From Fennellomyces sp. T-0311 (taxonomy: Eukaryota > Mucoromycota > Mucoromycetes > Mucorales > Lichtheimiaceae), in NCBI GenBank assembly GCA_025266875.1, contig JALLLT010000001.1, forward strand, positions 682,001-746,000: a stretch of 64,000 nucleotides of DNA, read 5' to 3'. Below are positions 47,040 through 58,600 of the stretch, in pieces. Positions within the stretch are counted from its first letter, which is position 1, and every line of letters begins with the position of its first letter. The notes under the pieces were generated by a model. The model did not search any database, was not told the origin of the DNA, and was given only the letters and a program-made list of their open reading frames with translations. The position numbers and the translations under genes are program-made.

Positions 47040-48795
47040 AACCACATATCACTTAATCGCGGAAAGCCTACTTTGTAACTGTTTGTGCGCAGATATATAT
47101 ATATAATGATGAGCCACGCGCTTTTCTTTGGTATCTACATAGTCTACATGTGTTTGCACTGTGCGTCTTTGAAAAAAAATGGATCCACGTGCCGCATTCT
47201 TCCACAGTTTCACAGGGATAGCACCTTTTTAATGGATTCGGACGCAACTTTTTAAAGCTTATAATGCTGCTGGTCATATAACAAAGAGCAGGTGGATCAT
47301 GTGCAACTACAATGACTCAGTTGGCTTATCATGTGGATGCTGCGATCGCACGATATCCCAAAAGAAAAATGATATATCTGCTGCCACAGAGAAAACATAT
47401 TGGTGTTTACCAGTATACCTGATCATAGAAATATTTGTTACTACCTTGTAGCGGATGGTCTTTGCTGCCACGCGACGGATGATTCTTGTTGCTTTGGGAT
47501 TGGAAAACGCAGATGTGGTTAGTTCAAAAGCCGCTCTAAAGTCATTAGTACATAGACAAGCTGCAAAACCATTAAGCAAGCATCAGAGAATATACTTTAA
47601 TGAAGATGTTGATCTCTATACAAAAAATAACCAAAAGAAAGTTTAATGCTTACTTCACTTTGGAAGTGAGCGACTTTTTCTGTACAACGAGGATCAAGCC
47701 TTCAAAGAATTTTCTAATTATGGAGGTTTAGGTGCGTTTAATGGACCCGTCTCCTTAAATGCATAAAGTCATTCAACGTTGCGATCATCTCCATAGAGAG
47801 AACTGTTGTATTGGTAACACTTTTTTTTTCAAATAATCTGCCTCTATGTATGTGTTTAAGCTTTTACTGGCACATACATACATACATATATATATGAGCA
47901 TTTCCTCTTCAAAGATGACATAGCGTCAATATTTGAGGCACTCAAATGAGTTACCTTATTTGTCAACTATAGCTCTTTGGTCATCAGGAACATCATTACG
48001 TGTGTATCAAAAGTCAAATACTGCGTTAACCTTCGTTGTACAGTTCAGGCACTGGTCCTACCCATCTCAACAGTTCAATCTATCATCATAATAATTCGAA
48101 CCGCATACGTAATGTGTCCTTACGTGTGATGAATCGATATAATTTCGTTTTTAGGATTAAATATCATCAGCTCCGTGCATATTATACTTGCGGATGATAT
48201 GATGGGTATAATATTCCAAACTTTAATCATCCACAATATTAGTCTGGATCGTGTGACATAATGAACTCTTCCAGATCAGCATTAACTTTAATTTTATTCT
48301 TAAAGGGCGTCTCTGATTTTGATCCAAATGATCTTGCAGCATCAGAAGCAGCAACAATATCACAATTGACGTCTATTCCTGCTGGTTACCGATATAATAA
48401 ACTTGCACAGGTTACATCGTAGCCATTTGCTTCGGACATTACAGGTTTGTGGTCACTCCAATCTTCCAAGCATCGCAATTCGATTTCTGGAACGTTTCAG
48501 CGTCTCAAAACGTTGGTAATATCAAGTGATACGTTTGCCAAGGCATTCTCTATGACCCCCCAATGGTCGATCCGCTCAGCCGAAAAAGACTTTGCTTGGT
48601 ATTCCAATTCACTGACAGTATGATACGCACACTGCATCCTTGGACGCTATTCGTCCACACATTCTTTATATTATGTACGCAGCAATAACATGATTCTTCA
48701 CTTTTATATTGTGTAACTCAAAAGTAAGTAAGGATGCTGATCGACTGGCGAATGGTAATTCTTTGATTTTCCCAAAAATAGTTGACGATAAAGCC
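47040..48795. other. Intergenic, no gene recognised
   Basis: 1.75 kb between two plus-strand genes. Several short frames (for example 47307-47579 minus) have no domain. AT-rich with short ATACATA repeats near 47880. Confidence 0.5.
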
Positions 48796-49914
48796 ATGCC
48801 TAACTACTTACTTGCCCTCGCGCTGTCGACACTCTTGGTCATTCATTCACGTCGGAAAAAGTCTTTATCGCCTAATGGTGCTGCTGGTGCATTTGTTCTC
48901 GGGATGGCCACTTTCACGTCATCTTATGCATATTTCGCTGTCGTGCTGTTGACTTTTTTTCTGGCCAGCTCTAAACTAACAAAGGTAATCTCAATCTACA
49001 TCCAAACCATGGAATGCACGCTTGTTTAACTCTCGTTTACAGTTTAAAGCAGAGCGTAAGCGGCTATTGGAAGCTGATTATGACAAGGCGAGCGAACGAA
49101 CCCTGATCCAGGTTGCTTGCAATGGCTTGACTGGTGGTGTCCTTGTTGCGCTGTTTCAGGTTTTCTATGAAGCTAAATTGGCGTGCTTCGATCAAGACAG
49201 AAACAGTATCATGCTCTTCTGGGCTTATATGGGGTAGATGCGTATGTAGTTCATATCATGATTGTCATTTCTAATTATATTTGGGTAGGCACTATGCGTG
49301 CTGCGCAGGCGATACGGTATCCATTGACAACAGCATTCCTAAAGCAATATGGCTTCTAACTAGAATTTGTTTTGTTTTTCTAGTGGGCAAGCGAATTGGG
49401 TATCCTGAATCGTTCTTGGCCCATATCAATCATCCATTTCAAAAAAGTGCCTCCAGGAACAAACGGCGGTGTATCGCCCCTTGGACTTGGCGCATCTCTT
49501 GCTGGTGGTGCAGCGGTTGGCTTAGCCGGCGCAATTACTTTGGTAGTGCAGCAACCTTGCCATGGCCTTCCATGGGAAATCGTGTTACTTGGCGGATTGG
49601 CTGGTTTAGGAGGCTCACTGGTCGGTCTTAGCTGCGCTCTCGAAATCTGCATAAACTGACGCACAGTCCAATAGATTGATTCCGTCCTTGGCGCTACCGT
49701 GCAGAGAACGCTGTATTCTGAGAAGCGAAAAATGGTTGTGGATGATGAGAAGGATTCGGAGCTCATCAGTGGATGGGATATCTTGGACAATCATCAGGTC
49801 AGTAATAGGGTTATCCACGTATACTCGAAGTTCATGTCTCGCGCATAGGTGAACTTTGTATCTTCGGTCCTTACTTCTGCTATCTGCGGTGCAGCAGCAT
49901 ACTATCTCCATTAA
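48796..49914 (+). CDS. TMEM19/DUF92 family integral membrane protein
   Basis: 277 residues in six exons (48796-48984, 49043-49233, 49289-49316, 49384-49620, 49675-49797, 49849-49914), phases consistent. Family signatures in order: LSPNGAAGAFVLGMATF, SSKLTKFKAERKRLLEADYD, CAGDTWASELGILN, VPPGTNGGVSPLGLGASLAG, GSLIDSVLGATVQRTLYS and the final ICGAAAYYL. About six membrane spans. The plant relative VTE6 phosphorylates phytyl phosphate, and the DUF92 fold resembles CTP-dependent polyprenol/phytol kinases; the fungal substrate is not known. The conserved GDTWASE and PPGTNGG motifs are complete, so an active enzyme is likely. It converges with the proteasome gene, with 62 bases between the stop codons. 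Confidence 0.9.
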
Positions 49915-49976
49915 CCCCTTGATATTTTCCCTTCTTTTTTTTTTGTTTATTGTTGATATATGATGACAGGTGCGAT

Positions 49977-50913
49977 TTACTGGTCTTCCTCCATGGCTTC
50001 ACTACCTACGTTCTGCTCCTTCAACAATGCATCAATCTCCTCTGGCTTATACAGGTCGTATTGGACCTTGTTGTTCACCATACGAATAGTAGCAAATTCC
50101 ACTATAAAGTTACATCATTAGCTTAGCTGGACTCAATGTCAATTGAGCTGGACTTACATTTTTCGCTGTTGAGCGTCGTACTATCCATAGTCTTGCTCAA
50201 CACCTTGATAGCCAGTGCCTTGGCCTCATCCACCGACATATCCTCCTTATGGTCCTGCTTCAAGATGCTTTGTGCAGTGGCATTGTTGGCGCCAATGCAG
50301 GTAGCCTTCCAACCGCCATAGTTTCCAGATGGGTCTGAGTGATACAGCTGGAACCCGTAATGATCGTCGTAACCAGCAAAGATGAAGGAGACACCGAATG
50401 GACGCAAACCACCGTACTGTGTATAACCCTGTTTCAGATCGCAAAGACGCTGGACCAATTGCTCGACCGGCATTTCCTCGTTGTACGTGAATAGGTATCG
50501 TTGTGCGCTTGACCGAGCCCAGTTGATAAGGATATTTGCATCGGCCGTCATACCAGCTACACCACAAATCATGCGGCTATAGGCTTCGTTTAATATCAAC
50601 AGTAAGAAAAAAAAATCGTGTCAAAAACCACATACTCGTTGAGCTTGTAGATCTTTTCAGCCGATGCGGATTGCTCGAGCAGTTTTGAAGTAACTTTCTT
50701 TTCAGCAGCAATCACAATGCCGTCCTTGGCAAGAATACCAAGCGCAATGCCGGCATGCGAAATGGCTTCCATAGCATATTCAACCTGGTATAAGCGCCCT
50801 GAATTAAAAATAGAGTGTGAGTCAGATTCGGCCGAATGAAATGTTGCAAATTCGGTTTTCTTCTAACCTTCGGGCGAAAAGATGGTTGTCCTTGAATCGT
50901 ATCTTCGAGCCAT
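49977..50913 (-). CDS. PRE9: 20S proteasome subunit alpha type-4 (alpha3)
   Basis: 250 residues in four exons (50913-50868, 50798-50636, 50576-50158, 50101-49977). Starts [20 protein letters not shown], the alpha-subunit signature that closes the gate of the 20S core, followed by [19 protein letters not shown]. Further subunit-specific motifs: [57 protein letters not shown] and KVLSKTMD. Alpha subunits have no catalytic threonine; none is expected. The highly acidic end (EAMEEDQ) is common. Expected stoichiometry and assembly are as in other eukaryotes. Confidence 0.96.
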
Positions 50914-53450
50914 GTCGCTTTACAGTGGAGAAAAAAAAAGTCGCGTACTTGCGCGGCACAAGAGATTGCGTTGACGGACCAAATTACGTTCATGTCATTT
51001 TTAGGGTCTCGCTAGAACCGTCATCCAGGAACAGATGCATGACATGCAAGCTTTGTCTTGCTAAAGAATAGTGACTGACATAGTACAGCTTAGTTTAATG
51101 CCTTCGTGTACATGGACTACAGTGTCACTTCATACACTGTTTTGGCCACCGAGTCCATCGCTCAAGACCTTAGACCGTGAAATTTTATCAGTGCACGGTT
51201 CAACGAACCAACTCGGCTCTTACAAGTACATAAGCACTAGCCGTTTTCAACATTTGCCATGTAAAAAAACTGAAGGCTTAATGGTGACTGAATTGATGAT
51301 ATGTCATATCCGTCTGCATATCCAATAAATCTGCGAGACAGCCTCCTTGTGTGTGTGCAATTGATGAAGTGAAAATCATACATATTCTTCCATCAATTCT
51401 ACCAGTGGGATGAACAGCACCAATAAAGCATTAAGGTTACCCTGTGCCATTCAAATTAATAAGCGAGAGGCGATTTACATCAGTAATGGAAAACTCCTAT
51501 GCTCATGGATGCAGCAAGGTATAGTCAACTAACCTCTCCCCGGCATACGCACACCAAAAAGCCTGCTGGCAAGTCAAGTGCTTGTTACACAACGGTTACT
51601 GCAAGGTCAAAAGGTTAAACATGCAGAATCAAATGAGAAGTTCGATTGAATTGATTTTATCATTCTCTTAGTTGGATAACCTCGCCTGTGCCTGAACAGG
51701 GTCGTGGGCGGACACAGGTTGAAGCCCACATCCTAATTTCTGCCGACCGAAATTGGAAGTTAACGAGCAAGATAAAGCGGTATATTGTTCAAGAATATAT
51801 TACCAACTGACTACCTTTTTTTTATATAACGGTATAAAGCAAGGAGCTGAGAATCACAAAGTGCTAGCGCTTGTTTAATTTGTCTCTCACAAGCATTCAT
51901 TTTGCTTACAGGACCTGTTGTGATAAAATATCAACTTCATACTTTGTAGCTTTTAGTCATATTCAGCAATGTCACCTTAATCTAGATTAACAATTACCCT
52001 CTGATAGTCCCATTTCATATACAGCCACATAGGCCAGTTCGAGTTTTACGGGTGTTTGAATTATGTATCGAAACGTGTCGCATATTGTTCACTTAATTTC
52101 ATAGAATGATAAGCTTTGCTGTAGAAGTAGCGGACTAATTCTCTCTTTGTGCATACATACACAGTGGTAAGCCGCTAAATTTCAAGTGGAAAGCTATATT
52201 AAGTCCTCTACAGTACACCAGGTTGCCGAAAAACCTTTACAGCGATCATATTCGTCTCCCCTTGTATGTTCCTTGGTTATGTTCCCTGATGCATTAACCG
52301 GTTCCGATTCTTGACACAACATAAGAGATCCATACTCCTATTATTTCTTCATATTAGAAAAAGAGAAAGAAAGCAAGACCATTTGTATTTATATGTAGCC
52401 CTTAAATCAGCACGTGGAACTGTATACGTATGTAAGAACATGCTAGAGGAGCTTGAACAGCTGGTAGAAGAGCAGGAAAGTGGCGAGTTTTATTATCTGT
52501 AAATTCAGGTAGTGACCACGCTGCATATCTTCGCGTACCCAGTGCTTGCTACAAAAGTATGCACAGAAAGTACGGGTGATGCGAAAACAAAAAACATTCA
52601 CAAGCCAAGTGAGTTCTCATTGGCCGGCAGAACATATAACCATGGTCACTGGGTTCCTCATTGCCAGAGCGGTATAAAAGGGCGTCATGCTGCGGACTCT
52701 GAGCGCGTTGGGTCTTTTTTTTTCTTACCGGTTCTGGCTTCCAGTCAAGTAAGGTAGGTCATTAGCTAGAAATGAAACATGTCCTTAGTCCTCGGCCCAG
52801 CAATCCAGTGGCTGGGAGGGATCTACAATTGGGAAGCCAGCAAGATGCACACCGGTCGCGCCTGTACTCTTATTTGCTTCGCTGCGAATCCCCGAAAAAA
52901 AAGAAAGATAAGAACCGGCACCCCCCGCAGGAAAAAAAAAGAAAAAAGAGAAAAGCCTCCTGCCAGCGCAGACGAGTACAGGCGCTATGGGACCAGACGA
53001 CCCAGTACCTTCCCGTGGTTGGTCCTGTCAGTATCGAGCTTGTTCTCGAGAAGCTAAATCTGGGTCATGTATATCTTTCAATAAAGCAAGCACTTTGAAC
53101 CGTACTTTGACAGAGTCGCTCATTCATGTCCGTAACCTTTCTGTAACAATGGTTGTTGCTGTTAATCACTTGCCAACGCGCTTGACCATTCAAATGCAAC
53201 CACGCAATCACTGCGATCACTTGGCCACAATGCCTGGTGATTGTCAAATTAGTCTTCATAACGGCAGATCATAAAGTTGGTTTGCTTATGTAGCGGCCAG
53301 CGCGTTGCCTTATACCGAGACTTCAGAGTGCTTGAAGCTTTTGAAGCAAGTCCGTCATGATCTGCTGGTCGAACTAGCTACTTTTACCTCTGAATCTGTC
53401 TTTGGTTCTTCTACAATTTAATCGTTTACATTAAGAGAATTCGGTCGCCG
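50914..53450. other. Gene desert with one possible short transcription unit
   Basis: No recognisable gene. The part at 52600-53100 is GC-richer than the rest and carries promoter-like and polyadenylation-like signals (listed separately). A hairpin GTGGGC...GCCCAC lies at about 51698-51731. Confidence 0.45.
52673..52679 (+). promoter_or_regulatory. TATA box of a possible orphan transcription unit
   Basis: TATAAAA preceded by an inverted CCAAT box (CATTGGCCGG, about 52618-52627). About 95 bases downstream begins a 108-codon frame (52772-53098) with a very basic middle (KKKKDKNRHPPQEKKRKKRK); AATAAA occurs at 53080-53085. The frame has no recognisable domain and overlaps a second frame of 92 codons. 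Confidence 0.3.
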
Positions 53451-53499
53451 GTTGATTCAACAAAAGTGGTTCTGGTCAATACTAGTTTTACTTGTTTCT

Positions 53500-54830
53500 G
53501 ATTCATCTAACGACTGGATTTACTTGGTGTGGTAGCATATTTTGTAGAGAAAGCAAAGGTGTACCCTATGGTTTTTACGGTTAGTCAAACGAATGACTGG
53601 ATAAAAGGCTATCCGTAAACATTCACGCAAGTCGGCTCTAATCATGCTCTCTGGCATGTTCAGTGCCTAAGCGTCTTGGAAAATTTGATAGAGTAGTAGA
53701 AGTGAAGGCGGAAAATACGTAGAAAATCAAGTCTGAAGGACCATCAGGACATAATTGGAGCGATTAACGCGAAAAAGTGAAAATACGATGCTTTTTTCAG
53801 GTCGATTACAGCAATTTATAGATGCACCTGATCTAGTGGACCCAGGTCATAAGTAAATTAGTCTCCAAAGGATCACGTAAAGTTGATTCGGGGTAAAAGT
53901 ATTGGCTTGTTCCGTTCCTCGTTGTGAGCTGGCAACGGAATCCATTGAGTACCTTTGAATACACTTATTTGACCTTACCAGCGATTGAATCTCTTTCATA
54001 TATAGGTACATTTTGTAGAAACTTTATGGTGCATCCAATGATGGTAGCTACTTAAAGTATTGGCGGCGAAAAAAAGTTTACTTGAAAGAGATGCAATTTT
54101 TGGCGGTTGGGTGTGATTTATAAGCACTTTTGTGCTGCAAAAGTATATTTGAACGTTTGTGGTAAATGCTCCAAAACTCACGATTTATGGAACCGTTGAT
54201 TTGTGCTTATAGCGCAATTTAGGATCGATTTATGATCGAAAAGGGACCGGCTCCTGCTAAACGAAAAGGCCAGATGCATATGAAGTGAAGCATCAGAGCA
54301 GGAAGAACGCATGAAATGGAATAGATACGAAAGTGCGTAAAGTCGAAAAATCGAAATACCAAAGGTCCAGTGCTTTGGGAAATCACCTTGAAAGCCTTTT
54401 TCGTTGAATAGAACCTGATCCAGCGATTGAGTTTCCTCGGTGTATTAGCATTTTCGTGGAGAATTCAAGCACGGATCCAGTGATGTTAGCAGTTAGTCAA
54501 CTCAATGACGCAGGGAAAGTTTATATGGAGAAGAGTGGTGTTCACCTTTTTCCGACACCACCAAAATATTTCATTAGATGATGGCGTGTTTTGTGTGCTT
54601 TGTGATGACTGGTACAGCAAAAAGCAACACGGGTCACTTCAGCTTGCGCTGGTAGCATAGTTTGGGACACGAAATATGGTAAAAATAGATGTACCTTGGA
54701 AAGAATTGACCAAAAGTAGAGCCTGGATACAGCAAATGCAAAGTCAAAAGTGAAAAAAGGCATATGAAGCGGAATGTACTATATAAAAAAGCTTACAGAA
54801 TCACCTTTAAATACATATTTCAGCAGAAAA
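53500..54830 (+). repeat. Degenerate long-period direct repeats
   Basis: The phrase CGAT-TGAnTTnCTnGGTGT-nTAGCATtTTTGTnGAGAA occurs in recognisable form at about 53513, 53984 and 54420, each followed about 30-45 bases later by a GATGTTAGCAGTTAGTCAA-like segment. A partial copy (GGTAGCATAGTTTGGGACACG) is at about 54650. Period about 440-470 bases. No coding capacity. Confidence 0.4.
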
Positions 54831-55627
54831 ACACTATTATCAAAACGGCTACCTTGTAACCATGGCAAACAGTCCAACTACTACCATAAGAGTATCACCG
54901 GTAATGTTATAGCTGTGGTAGACCTGCGGTCGCCGTCAGAAAATGGAAATTGGATGGCAAGTGATGTGAGATAGGAGGGTATCATACTTTTGGAATTCAG
55001 CATAAGCTTATGAAGCAAAAGAAAGACAACCCTGAAAGATATTACATAAGCCATTTTGATCGGATAACGGTAGCCTTTTCAAACAAAGATGACAAATCCA
55101 ATGCTACTACATAATTATAAGGTGCTTCTAGAATCCGTACGTGGAAACCCAAAGTGCTGGGAGCATCAGTACGAAGAACGTAATATACCAGCTACGAATT
55201 TTTATGCAATAAGTCTCAAAACACAAAAGCATTCGCCTTGACTAAATGCACGCAGTCTGATTTGCTTATCGAAAAAACAGCTATCGACGTCTTTCTCGAT
55301 TCAGTGGTGACTCTACCACTATGTAATCAAATAGTTATCGTATGGCTCCTTGTGGCTCGTTCGGATATATCGAATGTCAAGCATATGATATGCAAAAAGT
55401 AGATAAGGTTACCAAAGGTGGATTGTGAAGCACTTGGCAACTGCCATCGCAAACGAAAAAGTTCCGTTAGTCGGAGCCAAGAATTTATAAGGCTTCTAGG
55501 TGCTGTCCCTCGCTCTATACGACTTTTGATACTCTTACAAAGGACGACGCAACGTAATAACCTGTTACTCTACCCTATTCTTTGGATTTCCAACACTAAA
55601 CAAAACCTATAGCAATTGAACGGCCAA
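54831..55627. other. Intergenic upstream of the UNC80 homologue
   Basis: AT-rich, no gene. The last 100 bases before 55628 are pyrimidine-poor without an evident TATA box. Confidence 0.45.
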
Positions 55628-58600
55628 ATGTCTAGCGATCATAGCGGCAATGGAGGGACGCCACCACCCGCCATCGTGTCTCAACCGAAATTGTTGCCGC
55701 CGCTACGAAACGCATCGCTTCATCACAGGAACCAACAAAAGAAAGAAAATGAAAGCACAAGACCTTCCATGCCGGCCACGGCAACAGCTGCTGCCGTAGC
55801 CGTACGTCTGGGACGCGGACATAATCTGTTCTTGCGGAATCAACCGAGTAGCAGCACCAACAGTAGCTATACAACCCCACCGAGCAGTAGCAGCAGTAAC
55901 TCTGGATACCATCGGCAACATTTGCGTGCGCGAGGTGGAATTTACGCTGCAACAACAACCGTCCAACAAGATATTCTACGTCTCGAACGTGATCTCGAAA
56001 AGGTTTTACTGCGTCCGCATGGACGTCATCGACAAGCCAGTTTATCGGGATCCAACAATACGATCGATGGAACAACAGAAGATAGTGGTGGCAAACGTAA
56101 CTTGTTTCTGCGTTATTCAAAGGCGGATTTGATGTCTGTACCTACGGATGTCATTAATGAAGATATTCGAACGGATCAAAGCCGAATAGCCGCCATCATG
56201 AACTCGATATTGGAGATTGTGGAACGACACAAGTTGGCTACGCAGCTACCGTTTGCCGGTGATATTTTGGGCGTCTTATCGATTCCGTTCAGTCAAACTC
56301 CTATCAACCGTAAGTAACTTTTTATTGTTTTGCAACCAAGAAAACCCCTAAATTGTTTTATATTAGTGGATGATTGTCAGCAAGCACTTGATATCTTTGA
56401 CTATATCCGTGAACGATTCAAACAGCTCGATCCGATTGTAAGTTTTGCGATAGAGAAAAAAAGCGAGCGGAAAGGTTAACGCCATTTAGGACAATTTCGA
56501 GCAAATCATGTTTTGTTGCCGGCTTTTAAAGTTGGGTCAACTCAAACTCAAAATGCGCCTTGTTGCAACATTAAAGCTTATGCTTGCACCATGTATGGGT
56601 AATCCAAACTTCTTGCCATCTTCGTTTGCGGCATTTCATGCTCTTGTATATACCCTGGTTGACGCTCTTTCCTCTGCTTCCTTTGCAAGTACCGAACGTC
56701 CTCAGTCTCGTCATGAAGAAGAATTCGATCACATTCAGTCCAGTGTTCTGGACTTGTTGGACAAGTTGGCCAACGGCACTTTGATTCCATTGGTTGGCAC
56801 TCAATGGGACAGATACTTTATACCCTATGGCGATGGTAACTCTATTCCCGTCACAGTGGCTCGATACTGTGTGGTCGAGGCGTTGTGCAGATCGTTGATG
56901 CCCAGTACATATACCAAATCTGATCCAACGTCCAGATCGGCTATCGGAAAACTCTTGATTCAAAAGTTACTTCCGGTTAGTATGTTGTTTCATATGATGT
57001 GTATGTGTGTACTTAATTCCGTTCTAGCGGTACTGGGAAGAACCTGAATCTCAGCTAGAGCCTGCTTATACCATTGTATTATATGTCTTATCGGAAAGTG
57101 GTGAGTTTTTTTTTTGGTTATTGATTATTTGGATCGTTAAATAACAAGAATATATAGCTACGGATTGGTTTGTGGAAGCTTCGGGCGAGGACCTTCGACA
57201 ATCAACGTCGGCAGTTAGCTTGCTTCTCAATTTTGTACAAGAAAAGCTCACGGCATCAAATTTGCAAACATACCTACCTGACTGGCACGATGATATCAAC
57301 CAACGAGCAGTCTACTCCAACACCATCAGCATGATTCTTTCCATCTTATCCATCACCAGCTTCAAAGAGCAACAACCCAACAGTCGACGTTCTTCACCGC
57401 ACCACAGTCCACAACCCAGTGCATACAACTTTACAGACTCGTTTACGGAGGATCAAATCAGCATGAATAGTAACGATAAATCAGATGTGCTCATCTGGCG
57501 ACACGCTATCAACACGGTCAAAGCATACTTTGAAAGTTACTGGAATTCGCCGCTGAACGATCTGGTGGTAGAAGTAATCACCGAAACAGTCGAGGATGGG
57601 AGTTGGGATCAAATCACCTGCATGTACGAGAACTTGGCATTCAATTTCGACGAACACATTGGCGAAAAGATCGTCATGGCAACGTTGCCAACGTTTATCA
57701 AACGATTGGTTTCCAGCTATCCGACACCTACGCCAGCCCTCTCCCGACTCTTGTTCAGAATATCCCAAACGTATCGCACGATTTTCTATAGACCGGTGAT
57801 TGTGTGCGCGGCATCTGACGACGAACACAAAGTATCCACCAGCTTGACGATGATTTCATGCGTTCGCAAATATCTTTCGGGCGTACAATTATGGATGCAA
57901 GATGCCGAAATGATCAATGTGGTGTTGTTGAGTGATTTGGGAAGCAAAAAGGCCAAAGAAAAAGTGGAAGAAGGCGAAACCAAATGGGGAAGCACGACAT
58001 TGGGACAGTGTGTTATTGCCATGGAATTTATGTGGGCGATCAAAGAGTTGCGCGAGAAACAATCGGATCCGACACGCAATATGGAAGAAGACGAAATTGC
58101 CAAAAAGTTCTTGATCGATTTGGAACGTCGATTGGCGGTTTTCATGACAGCCAAGGAAAAGTTGGTCTTGATCCCGATCCCTTTGCGTGTCATTCTGTGT
58201 AACGTCTTTCTGGAAGCACGCTTTTTCTGCAATACCACGCATCGACCAGGATGGCTGTCAAGAGCAATTGATTGGGCCACTCAGCCTGTTGCCACGGCAG
58301 AATTCTTTCGTGATGCAAACAATGCCGATTCTCCAGAGAGGAAAGCGGCTGTTCGTTCATCGGCCGTGTTGCATCATCATTATCTTGACGACGTTACGCT
58401 CATGTTCCAACGCATACGAATCACGTACGCAATGACGGTGGATCAGCTAGAAAATGAATCCAATGAAACGTTGGATTATGGCGATCGACCAGTATCCACT
58501 TTGAATCGTCCAAACAATCCAGCTACACCCATGGAGGAGTTGATTGATGCCATCACTCCTGATGATGGTCAACTTTTTCCCGTTCATACCAAGAGACGGC

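Noticed and set aside
47307..47646. Opposed frames of 63-90 codons
   Set aside because: Mirror frames of the same AT-rich spacer with no motif; chance.
51665..51745. tRNA-like sequence with TAGTTGGATA and GGTTGAAGCC
   Set aside because: The anticodon and T arms do not fold with standard lengths, and the GTGGGC/GCCCAC stem has a loop far too long for a T arm. At most a hairpin.
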